This document shows, piece after piece, positions 25,440-33,768 of a stretch of 55,186 nt of DNA (positions within the stretch are counted from its first letter, which is position 1; each line of letters begins with the position of its first letter). The stretch is from contig NZ_DATERI010000077.1 in assembly GCF_035271705.1 (NCBI RefSeq), positions 1 to 55,186 of the forward strand, read 5' to 3'. The notes beneath the pieces are model-generated. The model was not told the DNA's origin, searched no databases, and saw only the letters and a list, made by a program, of their open reading frames with translations. Made by a program: the position numbers and the translations under genes. This DNA comes from Buttiauxella sp035271705. GTDB taxonomy: Bacteria > Pseudomonadota > Gammaproteobacteria > Enterobacterales > Enterobacteriaceae.

Positions 25440-26497
25440 TGCTGGAGCTCAATTTTGTTCAGACGCTGGGTGACCTGCGTCTTGAGATAAACGAAACCTT
25501 ACCAGGGAAGGGGATTACCGCTGTATTTGGCGTCTCAGGTGCGGGTAAAACCTCGCTAATTAACGCGATCAGTGGTCTGACTCATCCACAGCAAGGCCGA
25601 ATTGTACTTAATGATCGCGTGCTAAGTGATGCAGAAAACAAGCGTTTCCTGGCCCCGGAAAAACGTCGCATTGGTTATGTCTTCCAGGATGCGCGCCTGT
25701 TCCCGCACTACCGTGTGCGTGGAAATCTGAAATATGGCATGCCGAGAAGTGCAGCCGGGCAGTTCGATAAACTGGTTGCGCTGCTGGGGATTGAACCGCT
25801 ACTGGACCGATTCCCATGGAGTTTGTCCGGTGGCGAAAAGCAGCGTGTGGCGATTGGCCGCGCGTTGTTAACCTCGCCAGAATTGCTGCTGCTCGATGAG
25901 CCGCTGGCCTCGCTGGATATCCCACGTAAACGAGAACTGCTGCCGTATCTGCAACGCCTGGCGCGGGAAATCAATATCCCCATGTTGTATGTCAGCCACT
26001 CGCTGGAAGAGATCCTGCATTTGGCAGATAAAGTGCTGGTGCTTGATGCGGGCTCGGTAAAAGCTTTTGGCAATCTGGAAGAGGTGTGGGGCAGCAGCGT
26101 GATGCATCCGTGGTTGCCCAAAGAGCAGCAAAGCAGTGTGCTGAAAGTGACGGTGATGGAGCATCACCCGCATTATGCGATGACTGCGTTAGCACTTGGC
26201 GACCAGCATCTGTGGGTCAATAAACTGGATAGCCCGTTGCAGGCCTCGTTACGCATTCGCATTCAGGCATCAGACGTTTCGTTGGTGCTCCAGCCGCCGG
26301 TCAATAGCAGTATTCGTAACGTGCTGCGGGCGAAAGTCGCCCAATGTTACGACGATGAAGGGCAGGTAGAAGTCCAACTGGAAGTAGGGTCAAGGAAACT
26401 GTGGGCGCGGATTAGCCCGTGGGCAAGGGACGAGCTAATGATAAAACCAGGCCAGTGGCTGTACGCACAAATCAAAAGCGTGTCGATTAGCGCGTGA
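25439..26497 (+). CDS. modC: Molybdate ABC transporter ATP-binding protein
   Basis: ModC powers molybdate import. The 352-residue protein equals E. coli. It has Walker A GVSGAGKTS (about 30-38), signature LSGGEKQRVAIGRAL, Walker B LLLLDEPLASLD and the H-loop in YVSHSLEEI. The last ~65 residues (from about NVLRAKVAQCYDDEGQVEV) form the molybdate-binding Mop domain, which in the family gives feedback inhibition. It is the last gene of modABC; a hairpin repeat follows 7 bp after the stop. Confidence 0.97.
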   Translation: MLELNFVQTLGDLRLEINETLPGKGITAVFGVSGAGKTSLINAISGLTHPQQGRIVLNDRVLSDAENKRFLAPEKRRIGYVFQDARLFPHYRVRGNLKYGMPRSAAGQFDKLVALLGIEPLLDRFPWSLSGGEKQRVAIGRALLTSPELLLLDEPLASLDIPRKRELLPYLQRLAREINIPMLYVSHSLEEILHLADKVLVLDAGSVKAFGNLEEVWGSSVMHPWLPKEQQSSVLKVTVMEHHPHYAMTALALGDQHLWVNKLDSPLQASLRIRIQASDVSLVLQPPVNSSIRNVLRAKVAQCYDDEGQVEVQLEVGSRKLWARISPWARDELMIKPGQWLYAQIKSVSISA

Positions 26498-26504
26498 TTT
26501 TGTT

Positions 26505-26536
26505 GGGTGGATAAGCGCAAGGGCCATCCACCACCC
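26505..26536. repeat. Dispersed GGTGGAT hairpin repeat, copy 2
   Basis: The inverted repeat GGTGGAT ... ATCCACC with the central AAGCGCAAGGGCC lies between the convergent modC and ybhA genes, 10 bp from the ybhA stop. It is the same family as the copies at 23638, 40174 and 45154, and can act as a bidirectional terminator. Confidence 0.75.
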
Positions 26537-26545
26537 TTCACGAAG

Positions 26546-27364
26546 CTAAATCAAATGCTTATAAATCGTTTCTGCAATACCGGTTTCCAGATTGGTTCCA
26601 ATCACCAAATCTGCACGCGCTTTAATCGCCTCGTCGGCATTGCCCATCGCGACACCCAGGCCTGCACTTTCCAGCATACTCAGGTCGTTAAAGTTATCCC
26701 CAAAGGCAATGACCTGGCTCATTGATAAGCCTTGTGACTCAACCCATTGCGCTAAACGATTGCCTTTGCTGTTGCCGCGTTGAGCCACATCGACCTGATC
26801 ATGCCATGACCACTCACAAGACAAGCCAAGCTCATTTTCCACAACTTGGGTGAAATTCTGCAATTTCACGGTATCTTCATCCGTAAGAGCAAATTTCCAG
26901 ATGGCGTCCACTTCTTGCACTGCTTCACGTAATGAATTCACATGGCGGAACACCGGGCGCTGTGCTTCTGGTAACGATTTAGCCCAATTCTCAGTACGCA
27001 AAACATGACCTGTTGTTTCCTGATACAGCATCACGTCATCGACATACATCAACCCATGAATGTTATGGGTATCCAGCAAGTCAATCAACTGGCTAGCTTG
27101 CTGAGGGTGTAATGGATCGGATGAAAGAACCTTTTTAGCATGATAATCATACAAATAAGTCCCATTACAGCAAATTGCAGGTGTATCCAGGGCCAGTGCC
27201 TGATAAAAAGGATGGATGGCAACGTGATGACGACCCGTCACAATGACAACTTTAAAGCCTGCTTCACGTGCACGCTGTAAAGCTGTCATTGATTCAGGAA
27301 GAATAGTTTTTTGCGGCGTGAGTAAGGTGCCGTCGAGATCAAGGGCGATTACGCGAAAAGTCAT
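26546..27364 (-). CDS. ybhA: HAD-superfamily phosphatase, pyridoxal phosphate phosphatase type
   Basis: YbhA is a Cof-type haloacid dehalogenase phosphatase that in E. coli dephosphorylates pyridoxal 5'-phosphate and some sugar phosphates. The 272-residue protein shows motif I ALDLDGTLL (nucleophile Asp9), motif II VIVTGR and motif IV AFGDNFNDLSML. A C2-type cap lies between about 85 and 185. It follows modABC convergently, as in E. coli. The in vivo substrate here is inferred. Confidence 0.94.
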   Translation of the reverse strand: MTFRVIALDLDGTLLTPQKTILPESMTALQRAREAGFKVVIVTGRHHVAIHPFYQALALDTPAICCNGTYLYDYHAKKVLSSDPLHPQQASQLIDLLDTHNIHGLMYVDDVMLYQETTGHVLRTENWAKSLPEAQRPVFRHVNSLREAVQEVDAIWKFALTDEDTVKLQNFTQVVENELGLSCEWSWHDQVDVAQRGNSKGNRLAQWVESQGLSMSQVIAFGDNFNDLSMLESAGLGVAMGNADEAIKARADLVIGTNLETGIAETIYKHLI

Positions 27365-27408
27365 TTAGGGTTCCAGTCAAATTTAGAATCATAAGGCCTG
27401 TGCAGATG

Positions 27409-27536
27409 TTACACCCAAGAGACTTCGAGTTGAAGGAAGGCAGCAAGTGAAGGAATCCCGATGAGCTTACTCGAGTAAGTGATTCGGGTGACTGAACGCA
27501 GACAACGCACCTGCAACTTGAAGTATGACGGGTGTA
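27409..27536 (+). repeat. ERIC element between ybhA and pgl
   Basis: A 128-bp element closely follows the ERIC consensus, with GGCAGCAAGTGAAGGAATCC, GAGCTTACTCGAGTAAGTGA and the end CAACTTGAAGTATGACGGG. It lies in the divergent ybhA/pgl region, so the pgl promoter must lie in or beyond it. About 95 bp separate its end from the pgl start. Confidence 0.94.
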
Positions 27537-27631
27537 CACCGCTTGCGGCGTTGTTCAAAAGGACAACACGAAGCGGCAAAACGCACTACCCTTGTGACTA
27601 TTACTCAAGATGTTGGGAGGAGAGAGAATTC

Positions 27632-28630
27632 ATGAAACAAACAGTCTATACCGCCAGCCCAGAAAGCGAGCAAATCCACGTTTGGCAACTTAACGCCAGC
27701 GGCGAGTTAACCCTGGTGCAGGTGGTGGATGTTGCAGGGCAGGTTCAACCGATGGTCATCAGCCCCGACAAACGTTATCTGTACGTAGGTGTACGCCCTG
27801 AATTTCGTGTGATTGCTTATCGCATTGCACCTGATGATGGCATGCTCACCGAAGCGGGTGCGACAGCCATTCCGGGCAGCCCAACGCACATTTCTACCGA
27901 CCATCAAGGCCGTTTCCTGTTCAGCGCCTCTTACAATGCAGGCAGCGTCAGCGTTGTGAGCCTGGGTAACGATGGCTTACCAGGTGACGTGGTTGATGTT
28001 GTTGAAGGTTTAGAAGGTTGCCACTCTGCCAATATTTCTCCGGACAACCGCACTTTGTGGGTTCCTGCGCTGAAGCAAGATCGCATCTGCCAGTTTATCC
28101 TGTCTGACGACGGCCATCTGGTCGCGCAAACTCCTGCAGAAGTGACCACCGTTGAAGGGGCTGGCCCGCGCCATATGGTGTTCCACCCGAATCAACAATA
28201 CGGTTATTGCGTTAACGAACTGAACGGGTCTGTTGATGTGTGGGAGCTGAAAAATACCTACGGCAAAATTGAATGCGTGCAAACGCTGGATATCATGCCG
28301 CCAGGCTTCTCTGACACCCGTTGGGCGGCAGATATTCACATCACACCTGATGGTCTCCACCTGTATACCTGTGACCGTACCGCCAGCATTATCACGGTAT
28401 TCAGCGTCTCTGAAGATGGCAGCGTGCTAGCGGTAGAAGGTTATCAGCCGACCGAAACGCAACCACGCGGTTTCAACGTTGATCACTCGGGTAAATATTT
28501 GATTGCCGCAGGGCAGAAATCGCACCATATCGCGGTTTATCAAATCATCGGAGAGCAAGGTTTACTAGAAGAAAAAGGCCGTTATGCTGTAGGGCAAGGG
28601 CCGATGTGGGTGGTGGTTAATGCCCACTAA
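27632..28630 (+). CDS. pgl: 6-phosphogluconolactonase
   Basis: Pgl (formerly YbhE) hydrolyses 6-phosphogluconolactone in the oxidative pentose phosphate pathway. The 332-residue protein is a seven-bladed beta-propeller of the lactonase family; repeated blade motifs such as ISPDKRYLYVG, ISPDNRTLWVPAL, FHPNQQYGYCVNEL and ITPDGLHLYTCDR are visible. The ATG at 27632 follows GGGAGGAGAG and matches the E. coli start MKQTVY; an in-frame start 51 codons upstream lies inside the ERIC element and is rejected. A strong terminator follows. Confidence 0.96.
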   Translation: MKQTVYTASPESEQIHVWQLNASGELTLVQVVDVAGQVQPMVISPDKRYLYVGVRPEFRVIAYRIAPDDGMLTEAGATAIPGSPTHISTDHQGRFLFSASYNAGSVSVVSLGNDGLPGDVVDVVEGLEGCHSANISPDNRTLWVPALKQDRICQFILSDDGHLVAQTPAEVTTVEGAGPRHMVFHPNQQYGYCVNELNGSVDVWELKNTYGKIECVQTLDIMPPGFSDTRWAADIHITPDGLHLYTCDRTASIITVFSVSEDGSVLAVEGYQPTETQPRGFNVDHSGKYLIAAGQKSHHIAVYQIIGEQGLLEEKGRYAVGQGPMWVVVNAH

Positions 28631-28647
28631 TTTTTTGATTATGTGAT

Positions 28648-28676
28648 AAAAAAACCTCGCGATTGCGAGGTTTTTT
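28648..28676. terminator. Bidirectional terminator between pgl and ybhC
   Basis: ACCTCGC and GCGAGGT form a GC-rich stem with a GATT loop, flanked by a run of A on one side and six T on the other. It can end both convergent transcripts. Confidence 0.92.
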
Positions 28677-28697
28677 CTTTTAAACAACACGCTTATT

Positions 28698-29996
28698 TTA
28701 TTGGGTAACGACCTGGCTACCTACGCCACGGTTGTTGAATTCCCACAAGCGGTTTGCGTTAGCGTCATTCAGATCGCGCTGGATGTCACCTTTTTCGCTT
28801 TTCACACCGATATTGCCGGTAAACGGACGTTTAGATCCCACGGCATCGCCCCACGGTTTTGCCATGTTGAAACCTTCATTAATCACGCTATCACGGATAA
28901 CCACCTGGCCGTTTGAAGTCTGGCCTGCGGCATAACCGTTTTCAGTCGCTTCCACATCCCAGGCGCGGCCCAGTTGTGCGACGCTATCGGCGGCAGCAGT
29001 GAAGCGGCTGTTGGTGACCAGGAAACCGTAATAAATGTTTGGCAATGTTGCAGGTGCAAACACAGTGCCTTCTTTTGTACGGCTGTTTACCAGGTGGAAC
29101 TCGGTATTATCAAACACCACTGCACCACGGCCAGCAACCACATCCACATCACCTTCGATGTAGCTTTTCGTGACTAACGTGCGCGGTTGGCGGTCAGTCA
29201 ACAGGCGGTTTTGTATATCGCTGTTGGTGACGAAGAAGGTGTTCTGACGGCCCAGCAGGTGAACATTGTTTAGCTGAACTTTGTCGCCATCGGAACGCAG
29301 AGCGACGGCCTGATGGTTACCGGCATCAACGCTGTCACCCAAAGTGTTAGCGATTGTCAGGTTTTGCATCTGCAAGCCATTGTTCTGTGACCAGACAGCG
29401 GCAGAACACATGATACCGACGGTCGCGCTACGCTTGCTCTGGCAGCTATCAAACATGTACCACGCAGGTTTACCCGGCATATATCTGCCCGCGGTATTTA
29501 CCGCACGACGCCAGGTGTTTACGTCGATTTCAGAGTCCAGTGGCATGATGATTTTTACATCGCTGGCATTGTCTGTCGTGCCGTATAACGTCACGCTACC
29601 TGAACCCCCCGGGATATAAACGGTGCCAGGGTATTCGCCTGGTTGAATAGCGATGTACAGGCGGTTGTTGCTGTGTTTTATCATGGCGGCATCAACGGCT
29701 GCCTGAATAGAGGTGTGTGTCACACCTGCGCCACCAGCGGCACCGACAACATAGTCAGGCTGCTGCGGAAGCTGAATAGAGGACGGAGTCCATGGCGCTT
29801 CATCTTTATTCTTAGAGGCGAAATAGCGCGCCTGAACAAAGTTCTGCGCTTCATCGGACGATAAAACTGGACGAGATTGAGTACCAGGTGCCACTTGCGA
29901 AGAAGGGAGTTCATCTGGTGGTGTAGAACTACAGGCTGATAGCGCCACAGCAAAAGCGATCACGGCTGCCCGACGAGAAACAGAGAATGTGTTCAA
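28698..29996 (-). CDS. ybhC: Outer membrane lipoprotein, pectinesterase-like
   Basis: YbhC is an outer-membrane lipoprotein with the right-handed beta-helix fold of carbohydrate esterase family 8; in E. coli it acts as an acyl-CoA thioester hydrolase or on oligogalacturonides. The best start is TTG at 29994-29996, which has AAGGAG six bases upstream and aligns with the E. coli start MNTFSVSR; an ATG seven codons earlier has no ribosome site. The lipobox LSAC puts the lipid on Cys22. Conserved blocks include DGDKVQLNNVHLLGRQNTFF and SYIEGDVDVVAGRGAVVFDN, which holds the pectinesterase aspartates. Length is 432 residues against 427 in E. coli. Confidence 0.93.
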   Translation of the reverse strand: MNTFSVSRRAAVIAFAVALSACSSTPPDELPSSQVAPGTQSRPVLSSDEAQNFVQARYFASKNKDEAPWTPSSIQLPQQPDYVVGAAGGAGVTHTSIQAAVDAAMIKHSNNRLYIAIQPGEYPGTVYIPGGSGSVTLYGTTDNASDVKIIMPLDSEIDVNTWRRAVNTAGRYMPGKPAWYMFDSCQSKRSATVGIMCSAAVWSQNNGLQMQNLTIANTLGDSVDAGNHQAVALRSDGDKVQLNNVHLLGRQNTFFVTNSDIQNRLLTDRQPRTLVTKSYIEGDVDVVAGRGAVVFDNTEFHLVNSRTKEGTVFAPATLPNIYYGFLVTNSRFTAAADSVAQLGRAWDVEATENGYAAGQTSNGQVVIRDSVINEGFNMAKPWGDAVGSKRPFTGNIGVKSEKGDIQRDLNDANANRLWEFNNRGVGSQVVTQ

Positions 29997-30070
29997 GGGT
30001 TGCTCCTTGCAGTGCAATTTTAAAAGGGGGTCTGAAAGCCTGCTTTTTTATACTAAGTTGAGCAAAACAG

Positions 30071-30095
30071 GAAGCCGATTGTGCAAATCGGCTTC
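30071..30095 (-). terminator. ybhB terminator
   Basis: A perfect inverted repeat GAAGCCGATT/AATCGGCTTC (with loop GTGCA) lies 13 bp after the ybhB stop. On the transcribed strand it is followed by CTGTTTTGC, a modest U-rich tail. Confidence 0.75.
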
Positions 30096-30107
30096 ATAAA
30101 GATGGGA

Positions 30108-30584
30108 TTAATTGAACATTGCGGTGATAGAAGCACTGGCTAATGAGTGAAAATGGACATTAAAACCGACCATTGCGCCAGAAGCGCTCTCTCCCACATC
30201 CAGGTTTTCAACATCTAAAGCGTAAACGGTGAAGATGTAGCGGTGTGATTCCCCTTTCGGTGGTGCCGCACCGCCGTAACCGGGTTTACCGAAATCGGTC
30301 AAGGTTTGTATCGCAGGTTCTGGCAGTTCAGCAATCCCTGAGCCTGCACCTTGTGGTAAAACACGGGTATCAGCCGGGAGATTTATTACCACCCAATGCC
30401 ACCAGCCTGAACCCGTTGGTGCGTCAGGATCGTAACTGGTTACGACAAAACTTTTGGCCCCTGAGGGGACATCGTCCCATGCTAGATGAGGGGAAATGTT
30501 ATCGCCTTCGTAGCCCATTCCATTAAACACCTGGCGCCAGGGGAGTTTATCCCCATCTTTGAAATCCTGGCTTATCAGTTTCAT
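30108..30584 (-). CDS. ybhB: PEBP-family protein
   Basis: YbhB belongs to the phosphatidylethanolamine-binding protein / Raf kinase inhibitor family. The 158-residue length equals E. coli. Family signatures YDPDAPTGSGWWHWVVINLP and GAAPPKGESHRYIFTVYAL (the DPDxP and GxHR motifs that form the anion-binding pocket) are intact. It is cytoplasmic, with no signal peptide. It lies 15 bp downstream of a DJ-1/PfpI gene on the same strand, so the two are probably co-transcribed. The biological role is not established in bacteria. Confidence 0.95.
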   Translation of the reverse strand: MKLISQDFKDGDKLPWRQVFNGMGYEGDNISPHLAWDDVPSGAKSFVVTSYDPDAPTGSGWWHWVVINLPADTRVLPQGAGSGIAELPEPAIQTLTDFGKPGYGGAAPPKGESHRYIFTVYALDVENLDVGESASGAMVGFNVHFHSLASASITAMFN

Positions 30585-30599
30585 AGCCGCTCCTGATAG

Positions 30600-31280
30600 T
30601 TAGAGATTGAGTAATTTCAACAGTTCTTCGGCAGCAATTGTTGACGACGCGGGGTTTTGCCCGGTCACCAGATGCCCATCGACCACCGCATACTCGCCCC
30701 AATCATCAGTGCGCTCGAATAACCCGCCGGCTTTTTTCAGTTCATCCTCCACCAGGAATGGCACGATTGCGGTTAAGCCAACACCCTCTTCTTCACTATT
30801 GGTAAACCCCGTCACCCGTTTACCTTTAACCAGCGGTGAGCCATCAGGTTTTGTCACGTGGCGCAAAACCCCAGGAGCATGGCATACCGCAGCAACGGGC
30901 TTGCCTGCTGCCCAAAACTGCTCAAGCAATTTGATCGAGTGTTTATCTTCTGCCAAATCCCACAATGGTCCGTGCCCGCCGGGATAGAACACCGCGTCAA
31001 AATCGACGACGCGGACGTTTTCAAGTTTTTCGGTATTGGCTAACAGTTTTTGGGCGGCATCATCACTACGGAAACGGCGAGTGTCATCGGTTTGTGCGTC
31101 GGGTTCATCGCTTTTGGGATCAAGTGGCGGTTGCCCGCCTTTTGGCGAGGCGAGAGTGATATTCAGACCTGCATCGCGAAAAACATAATAGGGCGCGGCA
31201 AACTCCTCCAGCCAAAATCCTGTGGGTTTGCCAGTATTGCCCAGTTGATTGTGCGAGGTTAACACCATGAGGATTTTCAT
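30600..31280 (-). CDS. DJ-1/PfpI family protein (class I glutamine amidotransferase-like)
   Basis: A 226-residue cytoplasmic protein of the DJ-1/PfpI/Hsp31 superfamily. The nucleophile elbow is AVCHAPG with Cys133 and His134, and conserved Glu25/Glu26 lie in GFWLEEFAAPYY. The block FYPGGHGPLWDLAED is typical of the Hsp31-like branch, whose members act as glutathione-independent glyoxalases or stress chaperones. It is shorter than E. coli HchA. The ATG at 31278-31280 has a GGGAGATTC region upstream; a longer frame reaching into bioA is rejected. It sits between bioA and ybhB, where E. coli has no gene. The exact activity cannot be read from sequence. Confidence 0.88.
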   Translation of the reverse strand: MKILMVLTSHNQLGNTGKPTGFWLEEFAAPYYVFRDAGLNITLASPKGGQPPLDPKSDEPDAQTDDTRRFRSDDAAQKLLANTEKLENVRVVDFDAVFYPGGHGPLWDLAEDKHSIKLLEQFWAAGKPVAAVCHAPGVLRHVTKPDGSPLVKGKRVTGFTNSEEEGVGLTAIVPFLVEDELKKAGGLFERTDDWGEYAVVDGHLVTGQNPASSTIAAEELLKLLNL

Positions 31281-31348
31281 CTGAATCTCCCTTAAGAGCG
31301 TGAAAAGATCCTCGAAGTGTAGTGCATCCGCGAGCGGCTTGCTGGTGG

Positions 31349-32638
31349 TCAGCTTTTGAAAAACGCCGGATTTTCCACCGCACTCGCCACGGCTTTGATC
31401 AGTTTTGCTAACTGCTCGGGCGTGATGACGTAAGGCGGCATCAGGTAAATCAGACGCCCGAAAGGCCGAATCCACACCCCTTGTTCGACAAAGAACGCCT
31501 GAAGGGCCGCCATATCGACCGCATGATGCGTTTCAACGACGCCAATGGCTCCAAGCACGCGTACATCAGCGACGTGTTCGCAATCCTGCAAAGGTTTAAG
31601 CCCCGCCAACAACTGCTGTTCCAGAGCCTTCACTTGTTGCTGCCACTGGCCTGATTCAAGCAAGGCGAGGCTTTCGGCTGCCACCGCACAGGCTAACGGA
31701 TTACCCATAAACGTCGGACCATGCATAAAGCATCCGGCTTCGCCATTGCTGATGGTTTCTGCCACCAGGCGGGTGGTCAGCGTGGCGGAGAGTGTCATGG
31801 TGCCGCCAGTCAGCGCTTTGCCCAGGCACAAAATATCCGGTGAAATACCCGCATGTTCACAGGCAAACAATTTTCCGGTGCGGCCAAAGCCGGTGGCTAT
31901 CTCATCGGCAATCAGCAAAATCCCTTCGCGGTCGCACATGCGACGAATACGCTTGAGCCATTCCGGATGATAAAAACGCATTCCGCCTGCACCCTGAACA
32001 ATCGGCTCAAGGATAACGGCGGCGATTTCATGACGGTGCGCGGCCATTAAACGTGCGAAAGGCACAATGTCCATTTCATCCCATTCATCGTCAAAGCGGC
32101 ACTTCGGCGCAGGCGCAAACAGGTGTTCAGGGAGGTAACCCTGCCACAAACTGTGCATCGAATTATCGGGATCGCAAACTGACATCGCACCAAAGGTATC
32201 GCCATGATAACCGTGACGGAAGGTGAGAAACTTCTGGCGTGGGTCGCCTTTGGCATGCCAGTACTGCAATGCCATTTTCATCGCCACTTCAACGGCAACA
32301 GAGCCGGAGTCGGCAAGGAAAACGCACTCAAGATTTTCCGGCGTCATGGCGACCAGTTTACGGCACAGCGCAACCGCTGGCGGGTGCGTGATACCGCCAA
32401 ACATCACATGCGACATCCTTTCAATCTGGTCTTTCATCGCCTGATTCAGGCGTGGGTGATTGTAGCCATGAATCGCCGCCCACCAGGATGACATCCCATC
32501 AACAAGGGCTTTACCATCAGCAAGTTGCAGTTCGCAGCCCGTTGCCGCCACCACCGGATAAACCGGTAACGGTTGGGTCATGGAAGTGTACGGGTGCCAG
32601 ATATGTTGTTGGTCGAACGCTAAATCAGCAGGGGTCAT
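31349..32638 (-). CDS. bioA: Adenosylmethionine-8-amino-7-oxononanoate aminotransferase
   Basis: BioA converts KAPA to DAPA in biotin synthesis, using SAM as amino donor and PLP as cofactor. The 429-residue protein equals E. coli in length. The PLP lysine lies in LCLGKALTGG, the cofactor aspartate in LIADEIATGFGRTG, and the N-terminal block DGMSSWWAAIHGYNHP is intact. It is transcribed divergently from bioBFCD from the shared BirA-controlled promoter region. The downstream DJ-1/PfpI gene begins 68 bp after its stop and could be read through. Confidence 0.98.
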   Translation of the reverse strand: MTPADLAFDQQHIWHPYTSMTQPLPVYPVVAATGCELQLADGKALVDGMSSWWAAIHGYNHPRLNQAMKDQIERMSHVMFGGITHPPAVALCRKLVAMTPENLECVFLADSGSVAVEVAMKMALQYWHAKGDPRQKFLTFRHGYHGDTFGAMSVCDPDNSMHSLWQGYLPEHLFAPAPKCRFDDEWDEMDIVPFARLMAAHRHEIAAVILEPIVQGAGGMRFYHPEWLKRIRRMCDREGILLIADEIATGFGRTGKLFACEHAGISPDILCLGKALTGGTMTLSATLTTRLVAETISNGEAGCFMHGPTFMGNPLACAVAAESLALLESGQWQQQVKALEQQLLAGLKPLQDCEHVADVRVLGAIGVVETHHAVDMAALQAFFVEQGVWIRPFGRLIYLMPPYVITPEQLAKLIKAVASAVENPAFFKS

Positions 32639-32644
32639 AGGGTG

Positions 32645-32682
32645 ACTTGTAAACCATTTAAAAAAGATTTAGGTTTACAAGT
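32645..32682. promoter_or_regulatory. BirA operator between bioA and bioB
   Basis: The inverted repeat ACTTGTAAACC (32645-32655) and GGTTTACAAGT (32672-32682) with a 16-bp spacer is the classic bioO operator bound by biotinoyl-AMP-loaded BirA dimers. It overlaps the face-to-face promoters for bioA and bioBFCD. The match to E. coli is nearly exact. Confidence 0.96.
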
Positions 32683-32727
32683 ATAACGTCAATCAACGGC
32701 TAACAACACCCTTTTTGGAGACGCCCA

Positions 32728-33768
32728 ATGGCTCACCATGCACGCTGGTCAATGTCGCAGGTCACTGCTTTATTTGAGAAACCCTTCCTCGAACTGATGT
32801 TTGAGGCGCAACAAGTTCACCGTCAGCACTTCGATCCTCGTCATGTGCAGGTCAGTACTTTGCTGTCGATTAAAACGGGTGCATGCCCGGAAGACTGCAA
32901 ATATTGCCCACAAAGTGCGCGATACAAAACCGGTCTGACATCCGAACGCCTGATGGAAGTTGAGCAAGTTCTGGACTCGGCGCGTAAAGCGCTGAACGCG
33001 GGTTCTACGCGTTTCTGTATGGGGGCTGCCTGGAAAAACCCTAACGACCGTGACATGCCGTATCTTGAGCAAATGGTACAAGGCGTGCGCGAAATGGGCC
33101 TGGAAACCTGTATGACGCTTGGCACGCTAACCGGCGCACAAGCACAGCGCCTCGCGGAGGCTGGCCTTGATTATTACAACCATAACCTCGATACCTCCCC
33201 AGAATTTTACGGCAATATTATTACCACGCGCACCTATCAGGAGCGCCTCGACACCCTCGACAAAGTGCGCGGTGCCGGAATTAAAGTCTGCTCCGGTGGC
33301 ATCGTTGGCTTGGGCGAAACCGTAACCGATCGCGCTGGATTGTTACTGCAACTCGCCAATCTACCGACGCCGCCAGAAAGCGTGCCAATCAATATGTTGG
33401 TGAAGGTGAAAGGTACCCCGATGGCAGATAATGAAGACGTCGATGCGTTTGATTTTATCCGCACCATCGCCGTGGCACGCATCATGATGCCAGGGTCGTT
33501 CGTGCGCCTTTCTGCCGGGCGTGAACAGATGAGCGAGCAAACTCAGGCCATGTGTTTCATGGCGGGGGCCAACTCTATTTTCTACGGCTGCAAACTGCTT
33601 ACCACACCCAATCCGGAAGAAGACAAAGATCTGCAACTGTTCCGCAAGTTGGGGCTTAACCCGCAGCAAACCACCACTCACGCGGGTGATAACGAACAGC
33701 AACAACAACTGGCCGAGCAATTGCTCGGCGCGGATACGGAGAATTACTACAACGCGGCGGCAATATGA
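32728..33768 (+). CDS. bioB: Biotin synthase
   Basis: BioB is the radical-SAM enzyme that inserts sulfur into dethiobiotin. The 346-residue protein equals E. coli. The radical-SAM cluster motif CPEDCKYC gives Cys53, Cys57 and Cys60. Conserved blocks AGLDYYNHNLDTSPEFY and the late segment RLSAGREQMSEQ, which holds the [2Fe-2S] arginine ligand, are present. The ATG follows TTTTTGGAGACGCC. It overlaps bioF by four bases (ATGA). Confidence 0.98.
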   Translation: MAHHARWSMSQVTALFEKPFLELMFEAQQVHRQHFDPRHVQVSTLLSIKTGACPEDCKYCPQSARYKTGLTSERLMEVEQVLDSARKALNAGSTRFCMGAAWKNPNDRDMPYLEQMVQGVREMGLETCMTLGTLTGAQAQRLAEAGLDYYNHNLDTSPEFYGNIITTRTYQERLDTLDKVRGAGIKVCSGGIVGLGETVTDRAGLLLQLANLPTPPESVPINMLVKVKGTPMADNEDVDAFDFIRTIAVARIMMPGSFVRLSAGREQMSEQTQAMCFMAGANSIFYGCKLLTTPNPEEDKDLQLFRKLGLNPQQTTTHAGDNEQQQQLAEQLLGADTENYYNAAAI

